Assembly (NCBI RefSeq): GCF_027596085.1
Contig: NC_072450.1
Location: 31,773,676-31,837,675 of the forward strand
Source of the DNA: Anoplopoma fimbria
Taxonomy: Eukaryota > Chordata > Actinopteri > Perciformes > Anoplopomatidae
DNA length: 64,000 bases
Direction of reading: 5' to 3'
Below, in pieces: positions 1 to 11,569 of this stretch. A model generated the notes under the pieces. The model was not told where the DNA came from. It searched no databases and saw only the letters and a list, made by a program, of their open reading frames with translations. Each line of letters opens with the position of its first letter. The first letter of the stretch is position 1. A program made the translations under genes and the position numbers.

Positions 1-1560
1 CACTGATAAAGAAACTAGGTTGGTCATATCGTTGCAGATCAGCTTAACACGGTCAGTATCAGCGCCGATACCTGGCATATCGAAATAATGCATCCTTGGA
101 TAGAAACATGTTTCATATGAGTCTGTGAATTTCCATCCTTATGCACGTTGCAAGAACGAAGGGATAAAAATATGACATTTTGCATATCAAATATTGTTTC
201 GCTCCCCCCACAAGTGGCCCGACACCCCACAGACTACCTTCATGTACCTCAAAGTTATAAATTATAGGACAGACTTAGTTGAGTGATGTTTGGCCACTTC
301 ATGAATAAATCTCTTTTATTGTCTTACTTAAAGCTCTAGCTGTCACAACAGAGTCATTGGCATTGACAGAGCTGGCCACAATCCACATTGTCCTCGCAGA
401 GCAGCCGTAGCCAAAAGATGACACCAGGCACAGCTCCTGCACCTGTCTCAGTTACATTTGCATTCAGTGTCTTATTTGGAGACCACCCACTGCAGTGCAG
501 GCAGGGGGGCCTGCTTCCCAGGAATGTTTAGTGAGCATCTGGCACTCCCTGATGTCACTGTACTATTTAGTCGTCTTTCAAGGACTTAAACTTACACCCA
601 TAATGCTTTTAATACCACCTCAATTAAAGTCAACCGTGCACTCTGATACTCTACTACATTGTGGTAGCTTGTCTCATTTCAACAGTGTGATTAACTGTCT
701 TCTATCTTTCTACCTACCTACCAACCTGCATATCTACCCATCCATCCATCCATCTATCGTCAAATTTAAATCGTAAAACACGTATCTTCCTCTCAACAGA
801 GGTATGTGTTTATTGTCTTAAGTAGACAACAACATCCAATGTAGCTGTTTTAACCCTTATACTACCAACAGGTAGGACTGCTGACTGAATAAACTACTGT
901 AAGAAACAGCCATCACAGCAAAGTGTTGATGTATTTCTTCTCAAAACATAATTTGTTAAAAGATTATCATTGTTTTTTTGCATATTGTGTAAAATGAAAA
1001 TAGACACAAAATCTGTGTCCGTCTACTTCACGTGACTGACAGAGTGCTCCTACCCTCTGATAGTGTGTCAAACTTTAAATGAGTTGTGTTTAACATTCTG
1101 AACATTACTATGATAGCAGTGTAAAGATATAGTGGGGTAGTGTCTACCTGAGCAGAGAAAGAAGTCACTCTCCTGCTTTTGGTGCATGTTCGTGACTGTG
1201 AGAGGGACTCACTGGCTAGCTGGTGAATTTACATAAATTCCTTGAGTTTTATCCACAAGGGGGCCTTCATAAGGAAGTGTTCAGTCACAAATCACGCAGA
1301 CGTCACACACCACGCAGACGCCAAACCTAAAAGCTCCGTTCCTGCCAAACAACAATACAACGTCCTTCGCTGGTCCGTTTATTTTTTCCATTTTGAAATA
1401 TATATAACTACAAAACTGCATGGAAAATTGAATCTATAGTGGCTGTTTAAAGTAATTTGTTTAGCTGCAGCTCCAGTGACGGTTTGTTCCTAAGTTTTTA
1501 ATCACTGAAGGCCTCTTTGTTGTTTCTCTCGCCCCTATGGTGGAACAGTGTTGTCCAAAC
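1..1560. other. non-coding stretch, no gene recognised
   Basis: No open frame here resembles a known protein and no RNA gene is visible. The sequence is AT-rich with a short imperfect tetranucleotide tract near 711-755. A frame of 93 codons at 495-776 ends inside that tract and has no recognisable domain. It may be intron or intergenic DNA. Confidence 0.6.
711..755. repeat. imperfect tetranucleotide microsatellite (TACC/CATC)
   Basis: Runs of TACC followed by CATC units, interrupted by a few substitutions. It is simple sequence with no coding meaning. Confidence 0.8.
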
Positions 1561-1589
1561 CCCATCAGCTGGGGTGTGGCCTATATAAC

Positions 1590-1710
1590 AAGTACGATAA
1601 GATAATCCTTTATTAGTCCCACAGCGGGGAAATTTGCAAATATGTGCGCATCTTATTATGCTGATCTTGAAGAAGGCTTAACTACCGAAATGTTATCAGA
1701 ATAAAAGCAA
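1590..1710 (+). repeat. fish dispersed-repeat fragments
   Basis: The segment near 1597-1635 (AATCCTTTATTAGTCCCAC, then AGCGGGGAAATTT) matches from memory a tail common in teleost genomes. The segment near 1668-1710 (GAAGAAGGC ... CCGAAATGTT ... AATAAAAG) has the form of a retroelement 3' end. Family names cannot be fixed without a repeat library. Confidence 0.4.
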
Positions 1711-1934
1711 TGCATATGGAGGCAGAATATGCAACACCTTTTTTTCCTACCTTCAAGCGCTGGCCAACCAACAACATTCCCCACAGTTTCAAATGGCTTA
1801 CTCAACTAACCCATATGATAGCAGCAAAGCTCAACCTTTTCTGCTACAGAAAATTTAATCAAATTGTTTGTGAGATGTTTGCTAAACCCAAAGGTCTGCT
1901 CGAGGGGCACCTGAATATTTACAGCTTCTAGCAA

Positions 1935-2830
1935 ATTCTAACCTAGATTTTATATGTTCAACAGAGACATGGCTTCATGCGAAAAAAAAAACTCCCCATC
2001 TCCTGCCCTATCTTCCCCTGGCTATGATGCCGTCAGGAAACAGAAAGCTGAAGGAAGCGGTGGGGGCTTGTTGTTTTATACCAAAGACCATATATTATCT
2101 AAAGAGATCCAATCTTCGGTAAAGAATGACCTAGAATGTATTTTTTAGAATGCGTCACACTGTTGCAGCAAATATCTTCATCGGCGTGTATAGACCACCC
2201 TCTGCAAAATGTGTATTTTTTGACAAATGAAATGCTATGCTTAGGGAATGCAGCTCAGGGAAGGGAGTAATTATTGTGGCTGATTTCATATCAACTGGGA
2301 AGATAAGTGAGAAGGTGCTGAAAGTAAAGGAATGTACAAGGACAACTTCATCATCTAAAACTGAATTGATCTGGTATACAGCAACAAACCTGAGAGAAAT
2401 GGTTGTCGGTCTGTCTGATCATTAATTAATCCTCATATCCAGAAAAATCCTATTTTACTCCTTTCTTTATTTTGTATCTATCCACTATTGAAAATACAAC
2501 AGAACAATGTCTTAAGGAAATAGAAAGGCAGTAGAACACAATCCCCTGGATTAAATGTGATATGCAGAGTATAATGGGAGAGAGACCTTGCTCTGCCACC
2601 GTTCCATAATTTATTGACTGACATGTTTTTCACATTTCAACTTGAAACAGGGTAACAAATGACATCCAAGTAGCCAAAGCGAACTGTGTTAGTCTGATAG
2701 TTGAAGCTAAGAGAAATCACAAACAAATTAGGGACAGTTTAATAAACACAACAGGAAATTGGCATAGTAATACAACAAAGCAGCTGGATATTAAAGACCA
2801 TGGACATGTGCAACGTCAGATTCAGTAAAC
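1935..2830 (+). pseudogene. LINE endonuclease remnant, CR1/L2-like
   Basis: A decayed non-LTR retrotransposon coding region. Around 1938-1980 a frame reads like the endonuclease motif LDFICSTETWLH. At 2183-2220 the same protein continues as GVYRPPSAK, the usual YRPP motif. At 2237-2425 it reads VIIVADF, then a segment ending GLSDH, the conserved tail of AP-type LINE endonucleases. Near 2700-2825 it continues as KRNHKQIRDSLINTTG, like the linker before the reverse transcriptase. Several frameshifts and stops break it, including a stop just after the YRPP motif. The endonuclease normally nicks target DNA to prime reverse transcription. This copy cannot be functional. The CR1/L2 assignment is from motif style only. 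Confidence 0.72.
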
Positions 2831-3589
2831 GCTCCTCACTTCTGTTAACTGGGTAGATTACCAGTATAACGATAATGAATGCCATCTGTGCGTAAACGAG
2901 CGTGTGTTCATGAGAATTGTAAATTAGCATAATCAACAACCCAATACGACCATATAAGGTTACACTTCCTGCCCGATATGTCCTATACTAAAGTCCTGCT
3001 TTGTATGGACCTGCTAAAACAAAGGAGAGGGGGGAAATAACTGTCTTTATGCTGTGTCACCTGAGGGTCGTACTGTCACTGGAATAAAAAAGAAATGTCT
3101 CCCAATGAAAAACGTCTCGCCTCAGCAAAGCAATCTATGAATGCAACGCAAGGGGGTCAAAGTCATTTTGCAGTTTAAGATGTTCATATTGATATTGTAG
3201 TGTTAAACAATGGCATCAATAGCCAATTTAAATTAAAGCTGATATCTTTAGGCTGTGGGAAATTAATATAGTATTAAATTAGCCGATAATTTGCATTTCA
3301 GACTCCAACAGGATATGTTCAACAGGAATTTGAAGTGCAATTTATATAGGGGATATCAAAACTCAAAATGTATTCAAAGTAATGAAAAATACAATCCACT
3401 AGTGAAAAACTTAGGCTTTGGATAAGAGCAGAAGAACTGCACATGACTCGTATGACATGTCTGGACCTTTCATAAATTGTGTTTAGATATTTCAAATCAC
3501 AAGAAAATCGGCCAATGAGGCAGTTTCTCCTAAATCTTGTAAAAGACACTTTTTTGCATTAGGCCCAATTGGTGCCTGATTAAAGGGGC
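2831..3589. other. non-coding spacer inside the old LINE, possible insertion
   Basis: In related LINEs the linker piece before it and the piece after it lie about 60 residues apart, but here roughly 760 bases intervene. No family motif is visible in them. The likely reading is a later insertion or strongly decayed LINE sequence. Confidence 0.4.
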
Positions 3590-4175
3590 TGTAGAAACTG
3601 CAACTCTCCACTACTCCTACTTTATAAATGATATTAGGATGACAGCACCCACCAATCAAACTGGACCTTTAGATCCATCACCCACAGATATCACTCAACC
3701 TGTCTTCTCCCTGTTGGAGGTCTAAGAACCTTAAGTTAAAACAATCCTGATCTCTCTTGAAAACTCTAAAGAAAAATATACACTTGGACTTAGTTCATTC
3801 CCTTTCCCAAAAAAAAGGCATACAAATGAATCTACTGAACTGATAACAAAGAGAATCAATATTTATCTTAAAGATGAAAAGTTCCAAAGGGATTTGAAGT
3901 CAGCCATAGTTGTGGTAGTTAATAAATCAGGCCCCCCAACTGATGTGAGAAATACCAGCCTGTTAGTATCTTACCAGTTGTTTCCAAAATTGCTGAGAAA
4001 TGTGTTGCGGAACATCTGACCACCATCCTCAACACTGGCCCTTACACACTGCGCCCAAAGCATGTTGGTTTTACAGCCAGCCGTAACTGTGAGTTGTTGT
4101 TATTGCCATTCTATTAGATTTGAAATGGCATTTGATACTCTAAACTAGCTTGTTATTTTTTACTCTAACGAAGCT
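3590..4175 (+). pseudogene. LINE reverse transcriptase N-terminal remnant
   Basis: This continues the element at 1935-2830. Near 3674-3720 a frame reads SPTDITQPVFSLLEV, typical of the region before the reverse transcriptase in CR1/L2-type LINEs. At 3904-3955 it reads AIVVVVNKSGPPTDVRN, matching the usual KSGDPTDVSNYRPIS block. After a frameshift, 3960-4078 reads PVSILPVVSKIAEKCVAEHL then GPYTLRPKHVGF. Later residues near 4120-4145 resemble the KAFDTVNH block but are broken by stops. The palm with the YADD motif is missing, so the copy is 3' truncated as well as mutated. Confidence 0.75.
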
Positions 4176-4359
4176 GAATTGGATGGAAGTCCTGTCTTGC
4201 TGCCTGGGTTCAGTGTGTAAGGGTAGTTAGTGAAACATAAGCTTTAAACTATGAAGCTTTATGACTGTGGGGTCAGTTTTGTACATGTCAGTGGGAGCAT
4301 GTTAATAAATCCTCGTTACATGCAAAGTGACATTTTAAAAGAAACTTCAGTCTTCACGG

Positions 4360-4640
4360 GAAGTTATGTTTAGGCAACAAAACCACTAAGTCAGGTCTAG
4401 GAAAAGAGCGTTGTTTAGCACGGCTAATGACTTACGACTGATGTGACTACCAATTGACTAACAGGTCACATAACTGGGGAATCACTTGAGTCACTTAACT
4501 AATGACACTAAAGACAACTGACATGATAAAATATAAACTTTACTTTTAATATCACAAGGGTCAGTAACAGCGGCCTCCTGTGTTTGATGCCTTCATTGTG
4601 TCTTTTTGTCTTCCATTTCCAATTTCTAACCATCAGCTTA
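4360..4640 (+). repeat. dispersed repeat with TTTAGGCAACAAAACCACT core
   Basis: The core at about 4368-4390, followed by a GGAAAAGAGCGTTGTTTAG block, recurs in degenerate form at 19965-20090, 35160-35240 and 61960-62005. The pattern of a conserved core with diverged flanks fits an old non-autonomous element. I do not know its family name. Confidence 0.55.
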
Positions 4641-5951
4641 CTGCTTTTAAAACATCTTCGCCATGCAGTTGAAAGTGCAGTTTTATAAATGTTAATTCAA
4701 AACGCGTGGTCCTTATAGATAAATAAATAAATAAAATGAAATTCACAATGAAGTGTCCTGCACTAAAAGTTCATCCATCCACGATGCTGTAAAGCACTTC
4801 CCATAAGCACCTCCAGTCAGATGGCAGATATAAATGCATGTGAAAATGTGAATGTGTGATTACCAGGTGATATGTGCTTATGATCAGCTGGTTGATGGCT
4901 TACGGCCCCTCTCAACACATTATTAATCATATCTAACGACTTCAGATACTGCACTAAACAGTTTGCCCTACAGGATTTCCCCACCGCTGCAGCCAGCGCT
5001 CAATATGCCGCCCGAGGCCTGACTGTCTAACACATGATGAGATGTGTGTGTATGTGTGCTTGCATAGGAGAGGGAAAAAAATGGTGAGGAAGAGAGGGGG
5101 GGGGGGGGGGGAGCTGTCTGATCTCAAGCGGCAAATTAGGGCCTCTCTGAAATCGATAACAGGGGAGCCATGCACAGATTTCATTAGTTGGCAGACGTGT
5201 GCGGCTAAAGGGATGCAAACGGATATTGATGTTTGAGATTGATTGATCTCTTCTTTTCTCAAAAATGTACACACTGAGTTGCGATGCAGAGTTTGTTTTG
5301 GGTTTGTTTGCTCTCACATTCAATCTTGAACACCATTTTGTCCGTGACCTTTTTTTCCTAGAAAAACAAAACTCACTTTTTTATTCAACAGATAGTCATC
5401 TGCTGAAAGTTGATACTAAATGGACTTGCTAGGTCAAATGACAGGCACCCCACGGCAAAGTCCTGTCCCGCCCCTATTCTCCACTTCCAGCCACAAAATA
5501 TTTCTTCCACGAGATTTAAAAATCAATAAACAAAAGTGACATTCAGGCCTTTTGCATTCTTAAGCAAGTCCACCTTGCCACAGAGCTGGCTAAACAAAAA
5601 GCAACCCATGCACCCTCTCAAGTAAATGTAACAGATAGGCCTGCATGGCAAATCAAATTCTATTTGCTATTACATTTTGCTTAATTAGGTCCCAGATGGG
5701 TGTGGTATGCCACAAAAAAACAACTGGAGGGCTAGAAAGGTTAGGCAATCACAAGAAAGTCAATGTGGAATACCATTAAGTGATGGACTACTTCCTTTAT
5801 GTTATCTGAATTTCTCAGATGTATTCAAGCCCACTCATGTTGAAGTTAGAGCAGGTTATACCAATGCAAAAAAAAGAATGCATTAATTGGTCAAAATGCT
5901 GTCAGATAAGGGGCAAGTCCAAGGTAAAACTTACCATTAAAAAATGATTTA
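4641..5951. other. non-coding stretch with G-run
   Basis: No gene recognised. A run of 16 G lies at 5096-5111, preceded by GA-rich sequence. The overlapping frames here on both strands (4954-5323) only read through this purine tract and have no family features. Confidence 0.6.
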
Positions 5952-6099
5952 TACAGGCCACTTTATTAGGTATAATCTTTATTTAGATTTGTATTTATCT
6001 TTATTAGATCTGATCTGCCATTCACATGGGAGCAACTCAATGCATCTAGGCACATAGAAATGAACAAAACCATCTGCTTGAGTTCAAACCAGGCATCAG

Positions 6100-6231
6100 A
6101 CTGGGGAAGACAGGTAATGCAAGTGACTTTGAGCATGGCATGGTTGTTGGTGCCCGATTGGCTTGTTTGAGTGTTTTCAGAAACTGATAATCTACTGGCA
6201 CAAACCATCTCTACGGCTTTACATTGAATGG
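6100..6231 (+). pseudogene. Tc1-like transposase, N-terminal remnant
   Basis: A frame reads LGKTGNASDFEHGMVVGARL, close to the start of fish Tc1-like transposases, where the first helix-turn-helix begins. Stops follow at a position equal to the ADLLG segment. The normal job of this part is to bind the inverted ends. The piece stops where the intervening block at 6232 begins. Confidence 0.7.
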
Positions 6232-7535
6232 TATGTAGCCCTGCCTAAATAATTCATTTAGATATCAGGATGTTAATAGTTTTTAGTTAAGAATGTAAAA
6301 GTATTGGTAAAACTAGATCCATATGAATAAAAGTTAAAATAAGAGAATCATAATCTTTACAGTTCAAAGGTTAGAGTTCATGCAAATGAGCATAGTTTGG
6401 TTAATATGTACATGATCCCGCATGTGTTCAGCCCAACACCCTAACTTGTTAGCAACATAATATGTCAATCTTTGTATTTCATTGTTTAATTGGATGTTCT
6501 GAATCTAACAGCAAATCGAATCCCATTCTCAAGTAGAGGGGCGGGGCTTAGGCGTACACGGCCAGGGTCTGTGATTATCACTGTCCAGTGAAGAGTGTAA
6601 GAGAGCAAAGTGTTCATAACTTAGTGGTTGACGACCAGTTATCCTATGGTTTGGACTTTTGTGATCTACAAGAGACGGACATTTGTGACTGTAAGAGAGA
6701 AGAGGGGGAAGTCTCCTTTGGACCACTATGGAGAAGTGTTTCCCGCTTGTGCTGCTGTAGACTGTTGCTGCTGTTTCTCCTGCACTCTGCCTGCCGTCCA
6801 TCACCCAGCTTCTCCTCACCTGCCCTTCTGAATAGTCCATGGATCTGTGAGTACTGACAAACTTGCAGGTGCCTTTTGTTTAATGCTTGTGTGGACAAGT
6901 GAAGCGGCCACAGCAGTTTTAGGCCTCAACGCTCTCAAGCCACGACTCAGGCCTGCAACAGGGTTTTTGGGTATATTTTGGTTAAAGCTGTAGAGTGAGT
7001 GTGTGTGTGTGAGAGAGAGTGGGTTCACAATGTATTGATTGTCACATGTTAAAGATGTTCTGACTGCCTGTATGGTAACCAATGAAGATTCCAAAAGAAG
7101 GATTTACTGAGAGGAACTCATAGCCATTTTGTGTTTATTAATATGTCTAGTTACATTCATTTTATGAGTCATCTGCAATAATATTGTTTGTTGTACTTGC
7201 TCTAATAAATACCAAACATTGTGTGTTAAGGCATTTAAAGTATATTTGGTTTATCAAAGTTCATCACAAATAAGCTAATTCATGTTTTGGTAATAACTGT
7301 TTAAACAAGATAAAAGGACTTAATAGAAGGCAAAGACCTTTTATTTGACTTCCTTAACATAATTGGAGGCACCGCCAGTCATTTCAGTTTTCAGAATAAG
7401 ACGTACTTAAATAATTAATAAGAACAGGTAATAGCGCCATTAGGTTTCAAACTGTACCCAGGACCCCGCCCATAGTACTACTACACCTGGTAGATTAACG
7501 TAATACTATATAGCTACATGGGATGGGTGTTACAG
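6232..7535. mobile_element. unidentified 1.3-kb block inserted in the Tc1 copy
   Basis: The Tc1 similarity stops near 6231 and resumes near 7536. The left junction has ATGTAGC (6223-6240 region) and the right junction GCTACAT (about 7512-7518), a 7-bp inverted match, which could be short element ends. Inside there is a GC-box-like GGGGCGGGGC near 6539, an AATAAA near 7204 and a GGAGGCACCGCC block near 7365 that resembles a sequence just after a retroelement LTR. No long protein frame fits a known family. It may be an LTR fragment or a non-autonomous element. Confidence 0.4.
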
Positions 7536-8235
7536 GTAGGAGAAAGAGAAAACAAATGAGTGGCAGTTATCTGGTTCTCAGAGGAGAATGGCCAAACTGG
7601 TTTAAGCTGATATAAAGGAAACAGTTACTCAAATAACCACTTGGTACAACCGAGGTATGCAGAAGAACATCTCTGAACGCACAACACGTTAGACCTTGAA
7701 GCGGATGAGCTTCAGCAGCAGAAGATCACACCGTCAGTTTATAGCAGAAAACTGAGGTTATAAAAATGGCATGGGTTGGATTGGAAAAATGTTTCCTGGT
7801 CTAATGAGTCTCATTTTTTGCTGCAACATTCAGATGGTAGGGTCTGAATTTTGCGTAAACATCATAAAACCAATGATCAATCCTGCCTTGTATCAACGGT
7901 TCAGGCTGCTGCTGGTGGTTTAAAAGTGCGGGGGATATTTTCTTTGCACATTTTGGGCTCCTTAGTACCGATTGAGCATTGTGTAAATGTCACAGACTAC
8001 CTGAGTATTGTTGCTGGCCATGTCCATCCCTTAATGACCACAGTGGGCCCATCTTCTAATGGCTACTTTCAGCAGGATAACGCACCATAAAACAAAGCTC
8101 AAATCATTTTAAAACTGGTTTAATGAACATGAAAATGAGTTGACTGTATTCAAATGGCCTCCACAGTCACCAGATCATAATTCAATGAAGCTACTTTTGG
8201 ATGATGTGGATCGGGAGATTTGCATCATGGATGTG
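7536..8235 (+). pseudogene. Tc1-like transposase, catalytic remnant
   Basis: At 7775-7830 a frame reads DWKNVSWSNESHFLLQHSDG, where the first catalytic Asp of the usual SDES is Asn. At 7851-8090 it reads SCLVSTVQAAAGG, then ILGSLVPIEHCVN, then YLSIVAGHVHP, ending GYFQQDNAP with the second catalytic Asp. A stop follows. Then WPPQSPDHNS at 8154-8183 corresponds to the block before the third acidic residue. Several internal deletions and stops show it is dead. The piece ends at the TGTG duplicated at 8232-8235 and 8855-8858. Confidence 0.8.
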
Positions 8236-8854
8236 TGTAACGGATGTGGATCAGGCATGGAAGGAGACGACTCAGAGATGGTTTTCTTGTATTTATTTAA
8301 ACCTGCAGAAGACAATGTACAACATCAATTGTCTTCTGTTCTTTCTCTCCCTGCACGTTTGCTCCCTCAGCAATGCAAATCGCAATTGTCTTATACTGCA
8401 ATACTTATTATTTATACTACTGTGTAATATGTGTAGTCAAGAACAACATAGAATTTACAGGAAAACATTAAACTTCAATTATAACAGGAATTACTTTCAA
8501 AACCATGAATAGTAGCAAACAACAGCAACACCGGGTGGCCAGAGTAAAAAGGTTACGTGGGGTGGAGTGAATACACAAAACCCGCGAAAAACTATAACAT
8601 TAAACAAAGGAAAACACGTACCTGCAGAGGACAATGTACAACATCAATTGTCTTGTGTTCTTTCTATCCCTGCACGTTTGCTCCTAAACATACAAAATGA
8701 TCATTTACAAAAATGAATACCAAAAACTCTGCTGCGCTACGTTTTTCTTGAGTTTTATTTATTTTATTTTTTTTAACATTTACAGGTCGGCCAGACGTAG
8801 CGAAAATAGCGCGTAAATCGCAAAATGATAAAGTGCATTTTTAACTCCGTTACA
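8236..8854. mobile_element. 619-bp TG...CA insertion, probable solo LTR
   Basis: The block begins TGTAACGGA and ends TCCGTTACA, a perfect 9-bp inverted match with TG/CA termini. It sits between two copies of TGTG (8232-8235 and 8855-8858), and removing it with one copy rejoins the transposase sequence. That is the pattern of a clean integration. TG/CA ends and a 4-bp duplication fit a Ty3/gypsy-type solo LTR; a non-autonomous DNA element is the alternative. No coding frame is present. A 65-bp direct repeat lies inside. Confidence 0.65.
8301..8684. repeat. pair of 65-bp direct repeats inside the insertion
   Basis: The copies are 8301-8365 and 8620-8684, both starting ACCTGCAG and ending CACGTTTGCTCC. 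They differ at only a few sites (GAAGAC/GAGGAC, CTTCTGTT/CTTGTGTT, TCTCTCC/TCTATCC). Their high identity suggests a recent internal duplication. Confidence 0.9.
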
Positions 8855-9036
8855 TGTGCAGCCGACAAATCTGCAACTATTATGGTGCTATGTCAATATA
8901 TATATGGACCAAAATATCTGAGGAATGTTTCTAGCACCTTTTTGAATTAATGCAAAGAACAATTCAGAATGGTCTGAAGGCAAAAGATGGTCCAACGTTG
9001 GTATTAGCAAGGTGTGCTTAACTGTAGCCGCTGAGT
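8855..9036 (+). pseudogene. Tc1-like transposase, C-terminal remnant and right end
   Basis: It resumes directly with GTGCAGCCGACAAATCTGCA after the insertion. TATGGACCAAAATATCTGAG and GGAATGTTTCTAGCACC follow, then GCAAAAGATGGTCCAAC and a TAG stop equivalent. These match the transposase tail (WTKISEECFQHL region). The last bases are a decayed terminal inverted repeat. Confidence 0.75.
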
Positions 9037-11569
9037 GGATTCTAATAGAAAAATCTGTCGAAATGAGCTTTAGATTTCCCAAAACTTTTTTCTTTTCATC
9101 CCCAGCTACTTGCGCACATCCAAGAGAAAAAGAAACAAAACACAACTCTATTGTTCCCAATTGGCAGGTGAAAAACGTATTGTTGTAGATTTTGCCTAAA
9201 TTATTTACAGTCGACAATACGGCCTTCGTGTGATACATTCTCAATACATGTGGTGGTTATATTACATACCATGTAGCATGTTTATGGAATAATTTGAAAA
9301 TGTAAATGATCTTTACAAATCAACTGACACAGACACTGAACAGGACCTTGTTCCTATTCAAATCTGCAATCATTTTGATGCCAAGCTTCCAGTTTCCAGT
9401 GACTCGATGTCATAAAAGTGATTTCTTTGATGGTTTTCGAAACTCATGCTCAAAAGTATCTTTGTCTTTTTCTGTCTGATTGAACCATTGGAAGGCCTGT
9501 TGTTCTCAAGTTACAAAACATAACTTATTTTGCAAAACCTTCATACAATATAACATATATTTGTAAAAGGGACTTTCAACAACCTAAAAGCATTGAAAAC
9601 TATAAAAAAAAGTTTTCCTTTCAAACACCGACTGTAATTAATCAAGCTTTTGTGGCAGGCAATCGCATATATATATATAGTTTTAGTACCAGAATTATAA
9701 TTTTTTGGTCATTTCATAGAGTTATTACTTTTCAATAAAAACTCACGGCCCTTGTCTCACGAGCATTAACATCACTCTGTATTGTATATGCACAGTTGGA
9801 CAGATCTATTGGACTTGGCCGGGTGCCGCAGCAATGTGATATTCTACCATCTTAATTTTTCATCACTCCTTTGATTTCCTGCAGTCATCTGATAAAAGTG
9901 ATGTTGTGATAGTCTTAAATGATTAATTGAGCTTGAATATGTGCTTTTAAATTTCCATTCATTACGCTGCGTCACATTTTATCTGCCGGGCATTTAATCA
10001 CTTTCCATATGCATATTAATGATTACAGTGGTACCTGTGTAATGGGAGCGAGTCACTTGATGTAAGTGTCTGCTTCCGTACAGTCACACTGCCCACAGCG
10101 CTGTCTGTGTGACACATACTGCCTCCGTGGAGACTTCTCTGCTTCACTGTGAGTGTTTTTAAATTTACAGTGAGATGACTTATAGCTTTATCACCTGGTT
10201 AGCGTAGGTTGTGATAATGTACAATCAACTGGCAATAGATTCTAAGAAAAATGCTACTTTTGTGTTTTCATATTCTTTAAACTCTCAGTATGCTTACTAG
10301 CTGGACAAAATGACTCGCATATCATAGTTTACTGTTAACATGAAATTCTAACAAATGTTGCTTTGATAAACTGTAAGTGAGATATTGGGAACGATACCAA
10401 GAAAACGTGCAATGTTGTGGGTATGGTGTATGTAGCGAGTTTTTTTATTATATTTTTGTAAGCTTAAGATGACAGAATGAGCAAAGTATTGAGTTACTGT
10501 CTGTGTTGGTTCTTTTGCCACCTGCTCAATTTTAAACAGCCTCCTTCTACTTAATGTCCTGCCGCATCACGGTCCACACTAGAGACATGGCACCGTCATG
10601 AAATTTTCAAAAGCAAATAGATGTTACCTTGCATAAATAGTGATGGCAATTTGTCTCCTCGTTAGATAAGGGTTGCATGGAGACAGATCTTTAAGAAGGG
10701 TTCATTTCTCGTTTTACTTAAAGAAAGAGGCGAGAGGTCAGGTGATCAGTATGTCCTCTGGATTGAAACATGATATGCAAAGAGAAAACTTTATTGTCAA
10801 GCAGATGATGAAATGTCTCATTTCCTATTTTAAATTTATGAGAGGTAATCTGTTATGGTAAGAATGTATCACAAGTGTTTTCGACCCTTTGATGCACGGA
10901 TGCTTCCCCAAACTTTATCTCATCCAGGATGTCCAAACGGTTCTGTGTCTGTCAGATGGTCTGAGGGGAACACTACCATAGCATCAAAATATTCCGACAC
11001 AGATTTGTGGGATATGATTTAAGAGTCCAGAAAGTTTTGAACATGAACCGTAATACTGCTGAAACACTCATGCCTTTATGTGTGTTGACTACCAAGGATA
11101 ACATAAATATTTTAAGCAATACAGAATGCTTGAGAGCCTTACTTCATTATATACGTTTTTTAATTAAACTCAGGGGGATACCAGAAGTTCTGCATTATAC
11201 TCCATTATACTTTAAATTGTAACCTAATTCAACAGTATGCAGGAAATAGAGTGTTTGACGCTGAAATGCTCTGCTTGATATATATGTCATAAAACCCACC
11301 CCCAAATGGTTGAAATAAACCAACATCTTCAAAGTGGCTTTCTGATTGGCTGCTGCTTGTGATCAATAACCAGACCTGATGAAAGTTCAAATGTCAAAGA
11401 GTCATTTTTGTTGACCCCTCGTAATAATGTCATTCCAACTGTCCAGTTTAATCCAATATGTTATTTGGCATTCAATCACATGCTTTTTTTAATTATATTA
11501 ACTGTTAGGGAGACAATAAGCTTATATTTAATTGATGGGGGATGTTAAGGGACCTTGATAATGGAATGG
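9037..11569. other. non-coding stretch with a candidate conserved island
   Basis: No gene or repeat family recognised. The 9850-10180 part is dense in TAAT cores, including GATTAATTGAG and CATATGCATATTAATG, and is free of simple repeats. That is typical of conserved vertebrate enhancers, but conservation cannot be tested here. Confidence 0.5.

Larger units (their letters stand above)
5952..9036 (+). mobile_element. broken Tc1-like transposon split by two insertions
   Basis: The left end at 5952-5973 contains GGCCACTTTATTAGGTA. The right end near 9009-9036 is a decayed copy of the inverted form (TAGCAAGGTGTGCTTA then CCGCTGAGTG). Between them the transposase is found in order as three pieces: N-terminal 6100-6231, catalytic 7536-8235 and C-terminal 8855-9008. 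Two foreign blocks, 6232-7535 and 8236-8854, separate them. This order and orientation is best explained by one ancestral copy of a common fish Tc1-like family. The second junction is clear because the pieces abut across a 4-bp duplication. The first is less exact. The copy is inactive. Confidence 0.75.

Noticed and set aside
4800..4840. CTCF-like motif near CCAGTCAGATGGCAG
   Set aside because: An extra base and mismatches in the first half break the 14-position core.
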